A stretch of 64,000 nt of DNA, from NCBI GenBank assembly GCA_026393985.1, contig JAPKZB010000001.1, positions 21,075 through 85,074 of the forward strand. Direction: 5' to 3'. The DNA comes from Acidobacteriota bacterium. GTDB lineage: Bacteria; Acidobacteriota; Terriglobia; Bryobacterales; Bryobacteraceae. This document shows positions 1 through 8,152 of the stretch, in pieces; position 1 is the first letter of the stretch, and each line of letters opens with the position of its first letter. The position numbers and the translations under genes are program-made. The notes beneath the pieces are model-generated. The model searched no databases, was not told the origin of the DNA, and was given only the letters and a program-made list of their open reading frames with translations.

Positions 1-753
1 CCCGCCGCAATGCACTCAGCACTACATACGCCGCGCCCGACAAGTACAACCGCAGCTGGTTCGCCTACATCACCTCCGTACTCACCCGGTCCGCAAATAG
101 CGATAACTGCTCTTTTATCCGGTTTTCCATCTCGCCCCGCGCGCAATACAAGTGCTCGCACAGCCTCCGACGACCGCACCGACACCCTCGCCGCGATGTC
201 ACTCCGAACCACAGAAAACCGCGGACTCCCCTTGTCCCTCCAACACCTCCGCCTTGGCCACCGCCCGCCGCGCCCGGTTCCAACTCCCGCTCCCGGTCTG
301 ATCCACAAACTCGGCGATGGTCGGGGCCGGCTTGCCGGATCTGCGCCACGATACGCTGGACCTCCTCGACACTGCCCGCCGCGGCGTCCTGATTGGCGGG
401 ACGCAGGCGGGCAGACAGGAGGTGCTCGCCGCAGAAGATGTAGAGCGGCAGGTCGAACTAGCCGTCATGATAGCCATGGAAGAACCGCTGTTCCTGGTGG
501 CCGTGGAGGGGCAGATCGGTCGCATCGAGATCGAGTACGATCTGCCGGGGTGGTTGCGGGTGCCGTTTGCCGGTGAGCAGGCCGAGCAGGGAATCGTGGC
601 GCCATTGGTCGTGATCCTCAAGATTGTGGTGACGGTTTGGCGCAGGAGCAGGGTTCCGGCGTCGGTGGTGGTGGCGGGGCGGCTGAAGTCAGCAACCACT
701 GGCCGGCCGTGGTGAGCGGCAAAAAGGAACTCGGATTGGGTACACTCTGTCGT
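1..753 (-). pseudogene. Degraded IS1380-type transposase, truncated by window edge
   Basis: Read on the minus strand, three frames together give an IS1380-family DDE transposase. Starting at an ACG that replaces the usual ATG (751-753) come TECTQSEFLF, then RPVVADFS, then TTTDAGTLLLRQT. After a large deletion follow VLDLDATDLPLHGHQEQRFF, LPLYIFCGEHLL and LRPANQDAAAGSVEEVQRIV, then after a second deletion LYCARGEMENRIKEQ, LFADR, and ANQLRLYLSG running off the left edge. Stops interrupt the frame after HGYHDG and after STEV-M. The family's first catalytic region (DLDATD) is visible. Frameshifts, stops and deletions make it certainly non-functional. Family assignment rests on remembered conserved blocks. 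Confidence 0.75.
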
Positions 754-828
754 CGCAAAAGCCGTTCTCCGTTGGACCGTAACTGCCTGTTTCGAAACTC
801 AGCGATGCCACGGAGGACGGCTTTTGCG
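754..828. repeat. Imperfect inverted repeat, 21-22 bp arms
   Basis: Arms 754-775 and 808-828 are complementary except for one substitution and one extra base (core CGCAAAAGCCGT versus ACGGCTTTTGCG), around a 32-nt centre. It lies between the dead transposase and the downstream end of the minus-strand gene that stops at 851. It could be a terminator for that gene or part of the mobile element's end. The transposase start overlaps the left arm, so an IS-end origin is possible. Confidence 0.5.
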
Positions 829-850
829 GGTAATTTGCAAGAAATCCGGG

Positions 851-1738
851 CTAGCGGGCGTTCTGTACTTTCGGCGTGGCCAGATAACCGCTGATCGTGT
901 CTTTGCCGATCGAGTTGATCACCAGTTCATACGGCTGACGTGCCTTGGAAGTGTAGAATTGCAGCGGCTCGTTTAGTGTCTTGTCTTTCTTTTCCATCTT
1001 CTTATCGTCGAAGGTCAAATCGACCGTGAAGCGGTTCTTCTTGGCGTCGGCCTTCTTGAGCTGGAGCATGATGTCGCCCACGCGGCGAGCCGTCTTCTCC
1101 TTGGGCAGCGTGAACTCAAAGTAGTTCCGGTCGCCCAAAGCCTTCAGCGCCAAAAACTCTTTGTAATTGGTGGCAATCAAGCCGCTCTGCTCGCCCAGGT
1201 CGCCCCGCGTGCGCTTCAAATCGGCAATCGTCTTGTCGAGCTCGGTCTTCGTGTTGGCGACTTCGGTCTTCACCGAGCCCACCTCGGTGGAAACCGCGGC
1301 GATCTTCGTATTCGCCGAACTGGCCTCCTGCTTGACCTCGGTAATCTGGCTCGCCATCTGCTGCTGCACGGCCTTGGTTTCCCGTTCCAGTTTGGCGGTC
1401 AGTTCCACGGCCTTCTTTTCCGCCTCGACCTTGGCCTGACCGGCCGCCATGGCCGACTGCCGGCGCGCCGCCTCAAGTTCATCTTTCAACTCATTGATGT
1501 GGCGCCGACTGGCGGCCGTCGTCACGCTGGAGGTCTCTTTGACGGTGGAGATCTCGCGCGTCATGGCCTCTTTGAGGCCGGCAACATCGGTTTTGGTCTT
1601 GTCCAGTTGCAGAAACAGATAGACGTTGGCCCCGAGCAGCGCGATCACCGCGCCAAACAGAATAGGGATCTTAATGCCGCCGCCGGAAGAGGGGGGGGGC
1701 GGCGGGGGCATGTACATGGGGTTTGGATTGGGATTCAT
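851..1738 (-). CDS. Membrane-anchored coiled-coil protein of unknown function
   Basis: The 295-residue protein begins with a short cytoplasmic Pro/Asn/Gly-rich tail (poly-Pro at about residues 11-16). One hydrophobic segment follows at about 24-44 (IPILFGAVIALLGANVYLFL). Residues 45-190 are a long heptad-like, Lys/Glu/Ala-rich region typical of a coiled coil. The last 100 residues form a compact, charged domain rich in beta-type sequence (NYFEFTLPKEK, FTVDLTFDDKK). The topology suggests a single-pass inner-membrane protein projecting a coiled coil and a C-terminal domain outward. I do not recognise a named family; similar Pro-tail/TM/coiled-coil proteins occur in Acidobacteriota. It is monocistronic. 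Confidence 0.8.
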   Translation of the reverse strand: MNPNPNPMYMPPPPPPSSGGGIKIPILFGAVIALLGANVYLFLQLDKTKTDVAGLKEAMTREISTVKETSSVTTAASRRHINELKDELEAARRQSAMAAGQAKVEAEKKAVELTAKLERETKAVQQQMASQITEVKQEASSANTKIAAVSTEVGSVKTEVANTKTELDKTIADLKRTRGDLGEQSGLIATNYKEFLALKALGDRNYFEFTLPKEKTARRVGDIMLQLKKADAKKNRFTVDLTFDDKKMEKKDKTLNEPLQFYTSKARQPYELVINSIGKDTISGYLATPKVQNAR

Positions 1739-1816
1739 TTACGTTGAGCCTCCAGGGCGACCAAATTAGAATAACACTCGTTCTTACAACTATATGCGGC
1801 AGGCGACGGGCTGGTT

Positions 1817-2431
1817 TCAGGATTCCGCCGCCAGCGGTTTGGCCGGGGCGAACTCAAACCGCTCCTGCTTGGAGATGCCGGCCTCAAAGCAGCGGCGGCA
1901 GCGGGCTTCGTACATGCCCGTCGCCCCTACGACAATCAGATCCTCGCTCTCCACCAAACGTTGCGTATGTTTTGCCGGATTGCCGCAGCGCATACAGATC
2001 GCCAGGATCTTCGTAATCGACTCGGCCCGCGCCAGCAGTTCGGGAATCGGCGGAAACGGCCGGCCCAGATAATCGGTGTCCAACCCGGCGATAATCACCT
2101 GCTTCCCGCTATCCGCCAGCTGTTCTGCCACCTCCACCAGCGCCGGCCCCATAAAATTCGCCTCGTCAATCCCAACCACCTGCGTCCGCCAGTCGAGAAT
2201 CCCCAGAATGTCCTGCGCCCCGTCCACCACCTCCGACGCCATCCGCTGATCGGCGTGAGAAACTATCTCTTCGTGCGAATAGCGGTTGTCAATCCGGGGC
2301 TTGAAAACCTGCACCCGCTTGCGGGCAATGCGGGCCCGCCGCAAACGCCGGATCAACTCCTCACTCTTGCCCGAAAACATCGGTCCGCACACCACCTCGA
2401 TCCATCCGGTGTGTCCGGTAAAAATATCCAT
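1817..2431 (-). CDS. tdk: Thymidine kinase
   Basis: Phosphorylates thymidine to dTMP with ATP in the pyrimidine salvage pathway. The 204-residue length fits type II thymidine kinases. Visible features are the P-loop GPMFSGKS at residues 16-23, the Walker B/catalytic segment VGIDEANF at 87-94, with Glu90 the likely catalytic base, and a structural zinc site formed by two CxxC pairs (C146/C149 and C178/C181). The C-terminal 20 residues are an extra tail. Its start lies only 8 nt from the divergent methyltransferase start, so promoters must overlap the neighbouring coding sequence or the messages are nearly leaderless. Confidence 0.95.
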   Translation of the reverse strand: MDIFTGHTGWIEVVCGPMFSGKSEELIRRLRRARIARKRVQVFKPRIDNRYSHEEIVSHADQRMASEVVDGAQDILGILDWRTQVVGIDEANFMGPALVEVAEQLADSGKQVIIAGLDTDYLGRPFPPIPELLARAESITKILAICMRCGNPAKHTQRLVESEDLIVVGATGMYEARCRRCFEAGISKQERFEFAPAKPLAAES

Positions 2432-2439
2432 ATCGCTTT

Positions 2440-3105
2440 ATGATGCCATGGCCCCCCGCGCGCACCCACCGCCAGATCGAACCCGAACTCCTCGGCCACG
2501 CCTCACCCGCCGAGATCGAAGCCAACCTCGGTGACCTGCGGCGCATCAACCGGCACTTCGGCGGCATGCCGACCCTGCGTTCGGCCCTGCGCCCCTTCCG
2601 GCGCCCGGGCCTGCGGATCCTCGACGTCGGCGCCGCCTCCGGCGACCACGCCGCCGCCCTCGCCGGCGTCCTCCCCCAGGCTCGTGTCGTCAGTCTCGAC
2701 CTGTCGGCCGCCCACCTCGCCCACGCCGCCGGCAACCGCGTCGTGGCCGACGCCTTCGCCCTGCCCTTCGCACCGGGCTCTTTCGACATCGTCATGGCCA
2801 ACCTCTTTCTCCATCACTTTGAAGACGCCGCCATCGTCGCACTGCTCCGGCAGTTCGCCCGCGTGGCCACCGAGGGCATCGTCATTAACGATCTCGAACG
2901 CAGCCGCCTCGCCTGGAGCTTTCTACCGCTCACCGCCCCCCTGTTCGGCTGGCATCCGATCACCCTCCACGATGGCCCCGTCAGCGTCGCGGCCGGTTTT
3001 CGCCCCGCCGAACTCGCCGCTCTGTTCACCCGCGCCGGCCTCCAAGGCGTCCGCGTCCGCCGCCACCTCCCCTGGTTCCGCCTCTCGGCCGTCTGGCGCG
3101 CCTAG
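2440..3105 (+). CDS. Class I SAM-dependent methyltransferase
   Basis: A 221-residue Rossmann-fold methyltransferase. Motif I is LDVGAASGDH at about 61-70. The acidic residue ending strand 2 is in VVSLDLS, and motif IV is in FDIVMANLFLHHF. The N-terminal segment QIEPELLGHASPAEIEANL and DLRRIN resembles methyltransferases found beside polyketide and quinone biosynthesis genes, but no such partner lies here, so the substrate is unknown. Two ATGs (2440 and 2443) can start it; the conserved N-terminus supports this region rather than a later start. No ribosome-binding site is evident. It is convergent with, and overlaps by 4 nt, the PQQ dehydrogenase gene. Confidence 0.85.
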   Translation: MMPWPPARTHRQIEPELLGHASPAEIEANLGDLRRINRHFGGMPTLRSALRPFRRPGLRILDVGAASGDHAAALAGVLPQARVVSLDLSAAHLAHAAGNRVVADAFALPFAPGSFDIVMANLFLHHFEDAAIVALLRQFARVATEGIVINDLERSRLAWSFLPLTAPLFGWHPITLHDGPVSVAAGFRPAELAALFTRAGLQGVRVRRHLPWFRLSAVWRA

Positions 3106-4934
3106 GGCAGCGCGAAGGCGATATACGCCCCGTCAATCGGCCTCTGCGTCGCTGGAATCAGCCCCACCTGCGCCGAAGCGCAAAAGACAATGTACTGCTT
3201 GCCGTTCACCTCATAAACCGACGGAATTCCCTCGATCGCCATCGGTACCTCCTGCTCAAACAACAGCTTGCCGTTGTCGAGATCAAACGCCCGCACCTTC
3301 CGGTCCCGCGTTCCCGTGAAAATCAACCCCGCCGCTGTCACCACCGGCCCGACTTTCGGATAGTGCGTCCCCGTATTCCGGATCCCCTTGGCCGCCAGCT
3401 CCGGCACCTCGCCAAGCGGCTGCTTCCACTGGATCGACCCGGTATTGAGGTCATACACCGTCAGCGAGGTCCACGGCGGCTTAATCGCGGCCAACCCGTC
3501 GCTGGCGATCATGAAGCCGAACTGACTCTCGTAGCGCTCCTCGGCCGTCAGCCCCGGCACCTCGTCGCTTTTCTTATCCAGCTTGAGCAGACAAGGCAGG
3601 TCTTTGCTGACCACTACCAGCGTCCCCCGGAACGGATCCACCGCCGCGCCGCCCCAGTTCGCCCCGCCGTTGTTACCCGGCATCTGAATCGCCCCCCGCG
3701 CCGCCGGCGGGGTAAACAATCCCTCGTTGCGCGCGCTCAAAATCTGGTCGCGGAACTTCGCCCGGTCGGCCGCGCTCAGAAACGGGCTCAGGTCATCTAC
3801 CGAAAACGACTGTCGCGCAAAGGGCTCCGGCTTGGTGGGAAAAGGTTGCGTCGGCCAGGTCGTCTCGCCCGGCATGTCCGTCTTCGGCACCGGCCGCTCC
3901 TCAATCGGCCACAGCGGTTTGCCGTTGGTCCGGTCAAACACCCACACAAACCCCTGCTTTGATACCTGCGCCACGGCGTCTATCGTCCGGCCCTCGTGCC
4001 GCACCGTCAGTAGCTTCGGCGCCGTCGAATCATCGTAATCCCAGATGTCATGGTGCACCATCTGGTAGTGCCATAGGCGCTTGCCCGTCCGCACATCGAG
4101 CGCCAGCAGCGAATCGGCAAACAGATTGTGTCCCGCGCGGTCTTTCCCGTAGAAGTTGTACTTGGCGCTCGCCGTCGGCGCAAACAGGATCCCCCGCTTC
4201 TCGTCAATCGACATCTCCGACCACACATTCGCGCCCCCCACTGTCTTCCAGGCGTCCTTCGGCCAGCCCTCGTAGCCGAACTCGCCGGGGCGGGGAATCG
4301 TGTGGAAGGTCCAAACCAATTTGCCCGTCCTCACGTCAAAAGCCCGGATATCGCCCGGCGCCGAACCGTAGCCCTGGTTGGTCGCCGACCCGACAATGAT
4401 CAGGTTTTCAAACACCCGTCCCGGCGACATCGACTGCAGCACCGTCAGCAGCTTCGGATCGCGGTCAAGCCCGACTCGCAGATCCACGCTGCCGCCCGTA
4501 CCGAAGCTGGCGATGCTCTTGCCCGTAAAGGCATCAATCGCCCGCAGCGCGTGGTTGCTCGCCAGCAGCAGGCGCCGCTCCTTCCGGTCCCGGCTCTCCC
4601 AGTAGTTGATGCCCCGGGTGGTGATGACCTTCGTATCCGCCGGCGGCGTCCAGGTCCAGACCGGCTTGCCGGTCGTGGCCTCGAGCGCGACGATCGCGTT
4701 GCCGGCGCCCATGACGTACATCCGGTCATCGACGATCACCGGGTTGAAACTGTACTTTTTGTTCTCGCCGATCCGGTAGCTCCAGGCAACTCGCAGTTGG
4801 CCGACGTTGGCCTTGGTGATCTGCCGCAGCGAGGAGTACTGGCTCGAATCCGGGCCGCCCCCGTAGTCGGACCAGGTCTTGTAGTCCTGGGCTCCGGCCA
4901 GCGCGGCCACGGCGAAACAAAGAAGAATGCGCAT
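3102..4934 (-). CDS. Exported PQQ-dependent dehydrogenase (quinoprotein)
   Basis: A 610-residue eight-bladed quinoprotein beta-propeller preceded by a short signal peptide (MRILLCFAVAALAGA, about 1-15). Repeated propeller strands such as IVALEATTGKPVWTW, IRAFDVRTGKLVWTF and LLALDVRTGKRLWHY end in the Trp-docking pattern of PQQ enzymes. The W-x-D start (TWSDYGGGPDSSQYS) is typical of the soluble glucose/alcohol dehydrogenase-like group. There is no CxxCH motif, so it is not a quinohaemoprotein and must pass electrons to a separate acceptor. It oxidises an alcohol or sugar in the periplasm; the substrate cannot be read from sequence. DoxX starts divergently about 65 nt away. Confidence 0.9.
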   Translation of the reverse strand: MRILLCFAVAALAGAQDYKTWSDYGGGPDSSQYSSLRQITKANVGQLRVAWSYRIGENKKYSFNPVIVDDRMYVMGAGNAIVALEATTGKPVWTWTPPADTKVITTRGINYWESRDRKERRLLLASNHALRAIDAFTGKSIASFGTGGSVDLRVGLDRDPKLLTVLQSMSPGRVFENLIIVGSATNQGYGSAPGDIRAFDVRTGKLVWTFHTIPRPGEFGYEGWPKDAWKTVGGANVWSEMSIDEKRGILFAPTASAKYNFYGKDRAGHNLFADSLLALDVRTGKRLWHYQMVHHDIWDYDDSTAPKLLTVRHEGRTIDAVAQVSKQGFVWVFDRTNGKPLWPIEERPVPKTDMPGETTWPTQPFPTKPEPFARQSFSVDDLSPFLSAADRAKFRDQILSARNEGLFTPPAARGAIQMPGNNGGANWGGAAVDPFRGTLVVVSKDLPCLLKLDKKSDEVPGLTAEERYESQFGFMIASDGLAAIKPPWTSLTVYDLNTGSIQWKQPLGEVPELAAKGIRNTGTHYPKVGPVVTAAGLIFTGTRDRKVRAFDLDNGKLLFEQEVPMAIEGIPSVYEVNGKQYIVFCASAQVGLIPATQRPIDGAYIAFALP

Positions 4935-4998
4935 AAACTCCCAACATTATCACGCGGCGCGCCGCCGCCCGCTCCCAATCCAGTACACTCAGGCCAAG

Positions 4999-5421
4999 GT
5001 GATCGATTTCGGCTTACTGACGCTCCGGATAGGATTTGGCCTCGGCATGGCGGTGCTGCACGGGGCGGGGAAGGTGGCGGCCGCCTGGGCCTACTTTCGG
5101 CATGGCGTTGCGTGGGACCTGCCGCCGGAGGTCGTCCTGCTCGGCTTCCCCTGGCCGGTGGCATTCGCCCTTGCGGCGACGGCCGCCGAGTTTGGTGCCG
5201 CCCTGCTGTTAGCCTGCGGACTCTTCACCCGCCCAAGCGCCGCGGCGCTGGCTTTCACGATGGCGATGGCGGCACGCTACCATGCCGTGGCGGGCGGCCT
5301 CGGCGAGCCTGCCGCAGCCTACGGGCTCGTCTTCCTGAGCTTGGCGATTACCGGTGGCGGACGCTACGCCGCCGACGCCTACCGCCTCCGCCGCCCGGCC
5401 CGCAGCGAACCATCCCGATGA
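4999..5421 (+). CDS. DoxX family membrane protein
   Basis: A small four-helix membrane protein of 140 residues from the GTG at 4999. Typical DoxX features are the first helix with LRIGFGLGMAVLHGAGKV, the second helix ending in AEFGAALLLACGLFTRP, and two further hydrophobic segments ending in a basic tail (RLRRPARSEPSR). An upstream start at 4927 would add 24 polar residues and run into the divergent PQQ dehydrogenase start, so the GTG is preferred. DoxX/DoxD proteins are quinone-linked or redox-stress membrane proteins; its placement back-to-back with a quinoprotein dehydrogenase is compatible with a quinone-related role, which is inference. Confidence 0.8.
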   Translation: MIDFGLLTLRIGFGLGMAVLHGAGKVAAAWAYFRHGVAWDLPPEVVLLGFPWPVAFALAATAAEFGAALLLACGLFTRPSAAALAFTMAMAARYHAVAGGLGEPAAAYGLVFLSLAITGGGRYAADAYRLRRPARSEPSR

Positions 5422-5589
5422 GGAGGTCCGGCCCGAGCCCCGAGCCGTAGAATTGCCCATCACCGTCCCGGCGCCCGCACCCCGGCCCCGCCGCGCATCC
5501 CGCCTCCGCCTGACCTCCAGCCCACGGTAGAACGTCTCCCACCGCGTCACCGGATCCGCACTCCCCACCCCGCGCCCCGGCCCCACCCC

Positions 5590-8076
5590 TCAACCCGCCT
5601 GCGCCTGTGCCTCCAGCCGCCGATGAAACTCCTCGTACCGCGTCGCCGGATCATGAAACCGCACCGTGTACTCCCCCGGACCCGGCACCGGCGCCGCAAA
5701 CCGGTTCCCCGTCAGCCGCAAACTGTACAGCACCCGCCCCTCGGCGTCCTGCACCTCCGCCACGCAACGCGTCCGCCCCGTTAACTCCGGCAGCCGGTAG
5801 GCCGACCGCGGCATATCGCTGATCCTCACCGGCCAGCCCGGATACGGTTTATCGCCCTTGGCGATACTCGCCCAACGCGGCCAGTTCGTCAACGTGATCT
5901 GATGGTCGGCCCGCGAGATCTCCACCGCGCCAAACCCCGGCGCCCGGTTGTTCAACGCCGTTGGCAGCACCCCGAACTGCATCGGGTTCGCCACGGCGTG
6001 CACCGTGATCTTGTTCCCAAAGCCATCGGTGAACTCGCCCGTGTTCCGCGGGCTGTGCGGCAGCGGATGCCGGCCCGGCTTGGGCGGAAACCACCGCCGC
6101 GGAAAGATATTCGAAACCGCCGGCGTGCACAACGCAAACGGACCGTCGTTCCAATCCTCGATCCCGTACTGCACCGTGCTCCCCAGATGCTGATCGCCGG
6201 CAATGTGAAACGCGCTCGCCTGCCGCAGCAGCCGCAGCGCCTGGTTGCGGCCGTGCTGCGGCCAGCCGTTCGAGTCATGATCCATCGTCGGAATCTCGCC
6301 CTCGCCGTACTCGCCCGGCTTCAGCACCGGCAGTTTCGTCGTCACGGCGTCGGTCCGCGCCGGCGCCGGCAGCGTGGCCAGCGTGCAAAAGATCGTGGCG
6401 CTGACGGCACACTTCATCCAAATGCCGTTCGTCCAGTCCATCGCCCAATCGGCCAGAAACCGCTCCTGCCGCGGCCCGAGCAGCTCGGCAGCCGGCGAAT
6501 CCTGGCCCCTCCACTCCGGATTCTGCGGAAACCCATTCACAATCCGCGCCTCCGGCAGCACGGTCTTCGGCGCGGTCTTCCATTTGCGGTCCTCGAGCAG
6601 CGCAAAGCTCACCCCGCCCCACACCAGATGGGTGTACAGCACCCCGATACCCTGCTCGACCGGCGTCTTCTCGTACGGATCCGGCAGATGGCTCGCCTGC
6701 GTCCGCTGCACCAGATTCACCCACGGCGCCGGCATCGTATACCCGCCCGAATCCTGCCCCGGCTGCCCCTGCCCCTCGGCCTTCCGCCCCCCGGCCCCCC
6801 ACACGTTCCCGTGAAACACATCATGATCATCCGGCAGGCACACGCACGGCGTGTTCCGCGTCAACTCGCCCCACGCCCAGCCGAACAGATACCACTTGCG
6901 CAGATAATCCAGCCGCGCCGCCGCCGCCGGCGCCCGCTCAATCCCGTAGTCGCCGTTGCGCTCATAGATCTGATCCCCCGTGAAAAACAGAATATCGGGC
7001 CGCAGCGTCTGCAAATTCTCAAAAATAGGCGCGTGCGGATACCCGTAGTCGCCCTGACAGGTCAGCGCGCCGATCGTCAGCTTGGGCTTGTCCACGGGGT
7101 CATGCGGAATCGTCCCCTTCAGCCGCGCGGCCCCGTAATGTACCTCATATGGGGTATCTGCGGCCGCGGTCCACGCCACCCGAAAAGTAGCCGTCGCCGA
7201 ATCCCGGTCCACCGCCGCCGTGGCCAGTTTCCGCCCCTCCGCGTGCAACTCGACTGTCGCCCCCGGCTCCTCCACCGGCGCCAACTGCACGGTCATCTTC
7301 AGCACTTTATGCGAAACCGTGAACTGATTGAACAGCAGCGGCCCCCACGCCCGCTCCGGCCGCGCCGCCACCTGGGTGCCGGAGACCTTCAGGTTGCGAA
7401 ACCAGTACCGCACGTTGCCGCCGCGTTCGGTAAACGGACGCGGGGCAAAGCCAAAGTCGGCGGCCGTTGACCGTTCCGGCGATCGCCGCACCGGCCCATG
7501 GGAGCAAACCACGGCGACGAGGCCTGGAACCCACTCCGCCGGCACCCGTTCGCGCTTGTACTCGGCCAGCACCGGCCCCGCCGGGTCGAACGCGGTCAGC
7601 GTCAGCACCCCGGGTTCGGAACTCAGCCGCAGCCGCACCGGCTTCGTCGGATCGAGCACCGGAGAGGAGTTCGTCAAGTCGGCAATGAACAGCCGCCCGT
7701 CCGTCGTTATCCCGCAGTTGACCCCACGGCCAAAGATCGCATCGTCCCGGTAGTCGCCGAAGTTGCCGCGCATCCCGATCCGCAGCCCCGCCCAACCCTC
7801 CTCCATCTTCGTCCCCGGCGCAAGCGGACCCATTTCGACCTCCACCAGCACCGTGCCTGGCGCCGCCACAATCTCCTGGGTCAGCAGCGCCACCGACCGG
7901 TCGCCGCCCGAGACGATGCACTCGATCCGCCCGTCGTGCAACTGCCAGTCCTGCAGCGGATTGGCCCAGTAGTCGGGGCCAATCCAGGGGCGGGTGATCC
8001 CGCCGGGCAGGGCGGTTTGGGCCAGGGCCGGAGTGGCGAGGGCGACAGTGCGCAGGAGTTCGCGGCGAGTAGGCAT
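5590..8076 (-). CDS. PhoD-like alkaline phosphatase / phosphodiesterase, Tat-exported
   Basis: An 828-residue metallophosphoesterase with a twin-arginine-type N-terminus (RRELLRTVALATPALAQ). About 330 residues of lectin/beta-sandwich-like sequence precede the catalytic part. The PhoD-type metal ligands appear as FFTGDQIYE near residue 366, CLPDDHDVFHGN near 415 and IAGDQHLGS near 627. A C-terminal beta domain (about 750-828) follows. PhoD enzymes hydrolyse phosphate mono- or diesters in the periplasm using Fe/Ca. It is longer than classical PhoD because of the extra N-terminal domain. No pho box was identified. It is downstream of the terminator of the TonB gene on the same strand. Confidence 0.85.
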   Translation of the reverse strand: MPTRRELLRTVALATPALAQTALPGGITRPWIGPDYWANPLQDWQLHDGRIECIVSGGDRSVALLTQEIVAAPGTVLVEVEMGPLAPGTKMEEGWAGLRIGMRGNFGDYRDDAIFGRGVNCGITTDGRLFIADLTNSSPVLDPTKPVRLRLSSEPGVLTLTAFDPAGPVLAEYKRERVPAEWVPGLVAVVCSHGPVRRSPERSTAADFGFAPRPFTERGGNVRYWFRNLKVSGTQVAARPERAWGPLLFNQFTVSHKVLKMTVQLAPVEEPGATVELHAEGRKLATAAVDRDSATATFRVAWTAAADTPYEVHYGAARLKGTIPHDPVDKPKLTIGALTCQGDYGYPHAPIFENLQTLRPDILFFTGDQIYERNGDYGIERAPAAAARLDYLRKWYLFGWAWGELTRNTPCVCLPDDHDVFHGNVWGAGGRKAEGQGQPGQDSGGYTMPAPWVNLVQRTQASHLPDPYEKTPVEQGIGVLYTHLVWGGVSFALLEDRKWKTAPKTVLPEARIVNGFPQNPEWRGQDSPAAELLGPRQERFLADWAMDWTNGIWMKCAVSATIFCTLATLPAPARTDAVTTKLPVLKPGEYGEGEIPTMDHDSNGWPQHGRNQALRLLRQASAFHIAGDQHLGSTVQYGIEDWNDGPFALCTPAVSNIFPRRWFPPKPGRHPLPHSPRNTGEFTDGFGNKITVHAVANPMQFGVLPTALNNRAPGFGAVEISRADHQITLTNWPRWASIAKGDKPYPGWPVRISDMPRSAYRLPELTGRTRCVAEVQDAEGRVLYSLRLTGNRFAAPVPGPGEYTVRFHDPATRYEEFHRRLEAQAQAG

Positions 8077-8099
8077 GAGTTTTTAAACTAACAAACAAA

Positions 8100-8124
8100 C
8101 AGGCCGCCCTGAGCGGGCGGCCTG
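8100..8124 (-). terminator. Intrinsic terminator of the TonB receptor gene
   Basis: A perfect 10-bp stem (CAGGCCGCCC / GGGCGGCCTG) with a 5-nt loop lies 28 nt beyond the receptor stop. On the minus strand it is followed by a T-rich run (TTTGTTTGTTAGTTT), as expected for rho-independent termination. The phosphatase start lies just beyond it. Confidence 0.8.
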
Positions 8125-8152
8125 TAGAAGGAGCGAGTCTGACTTTCTTTCG

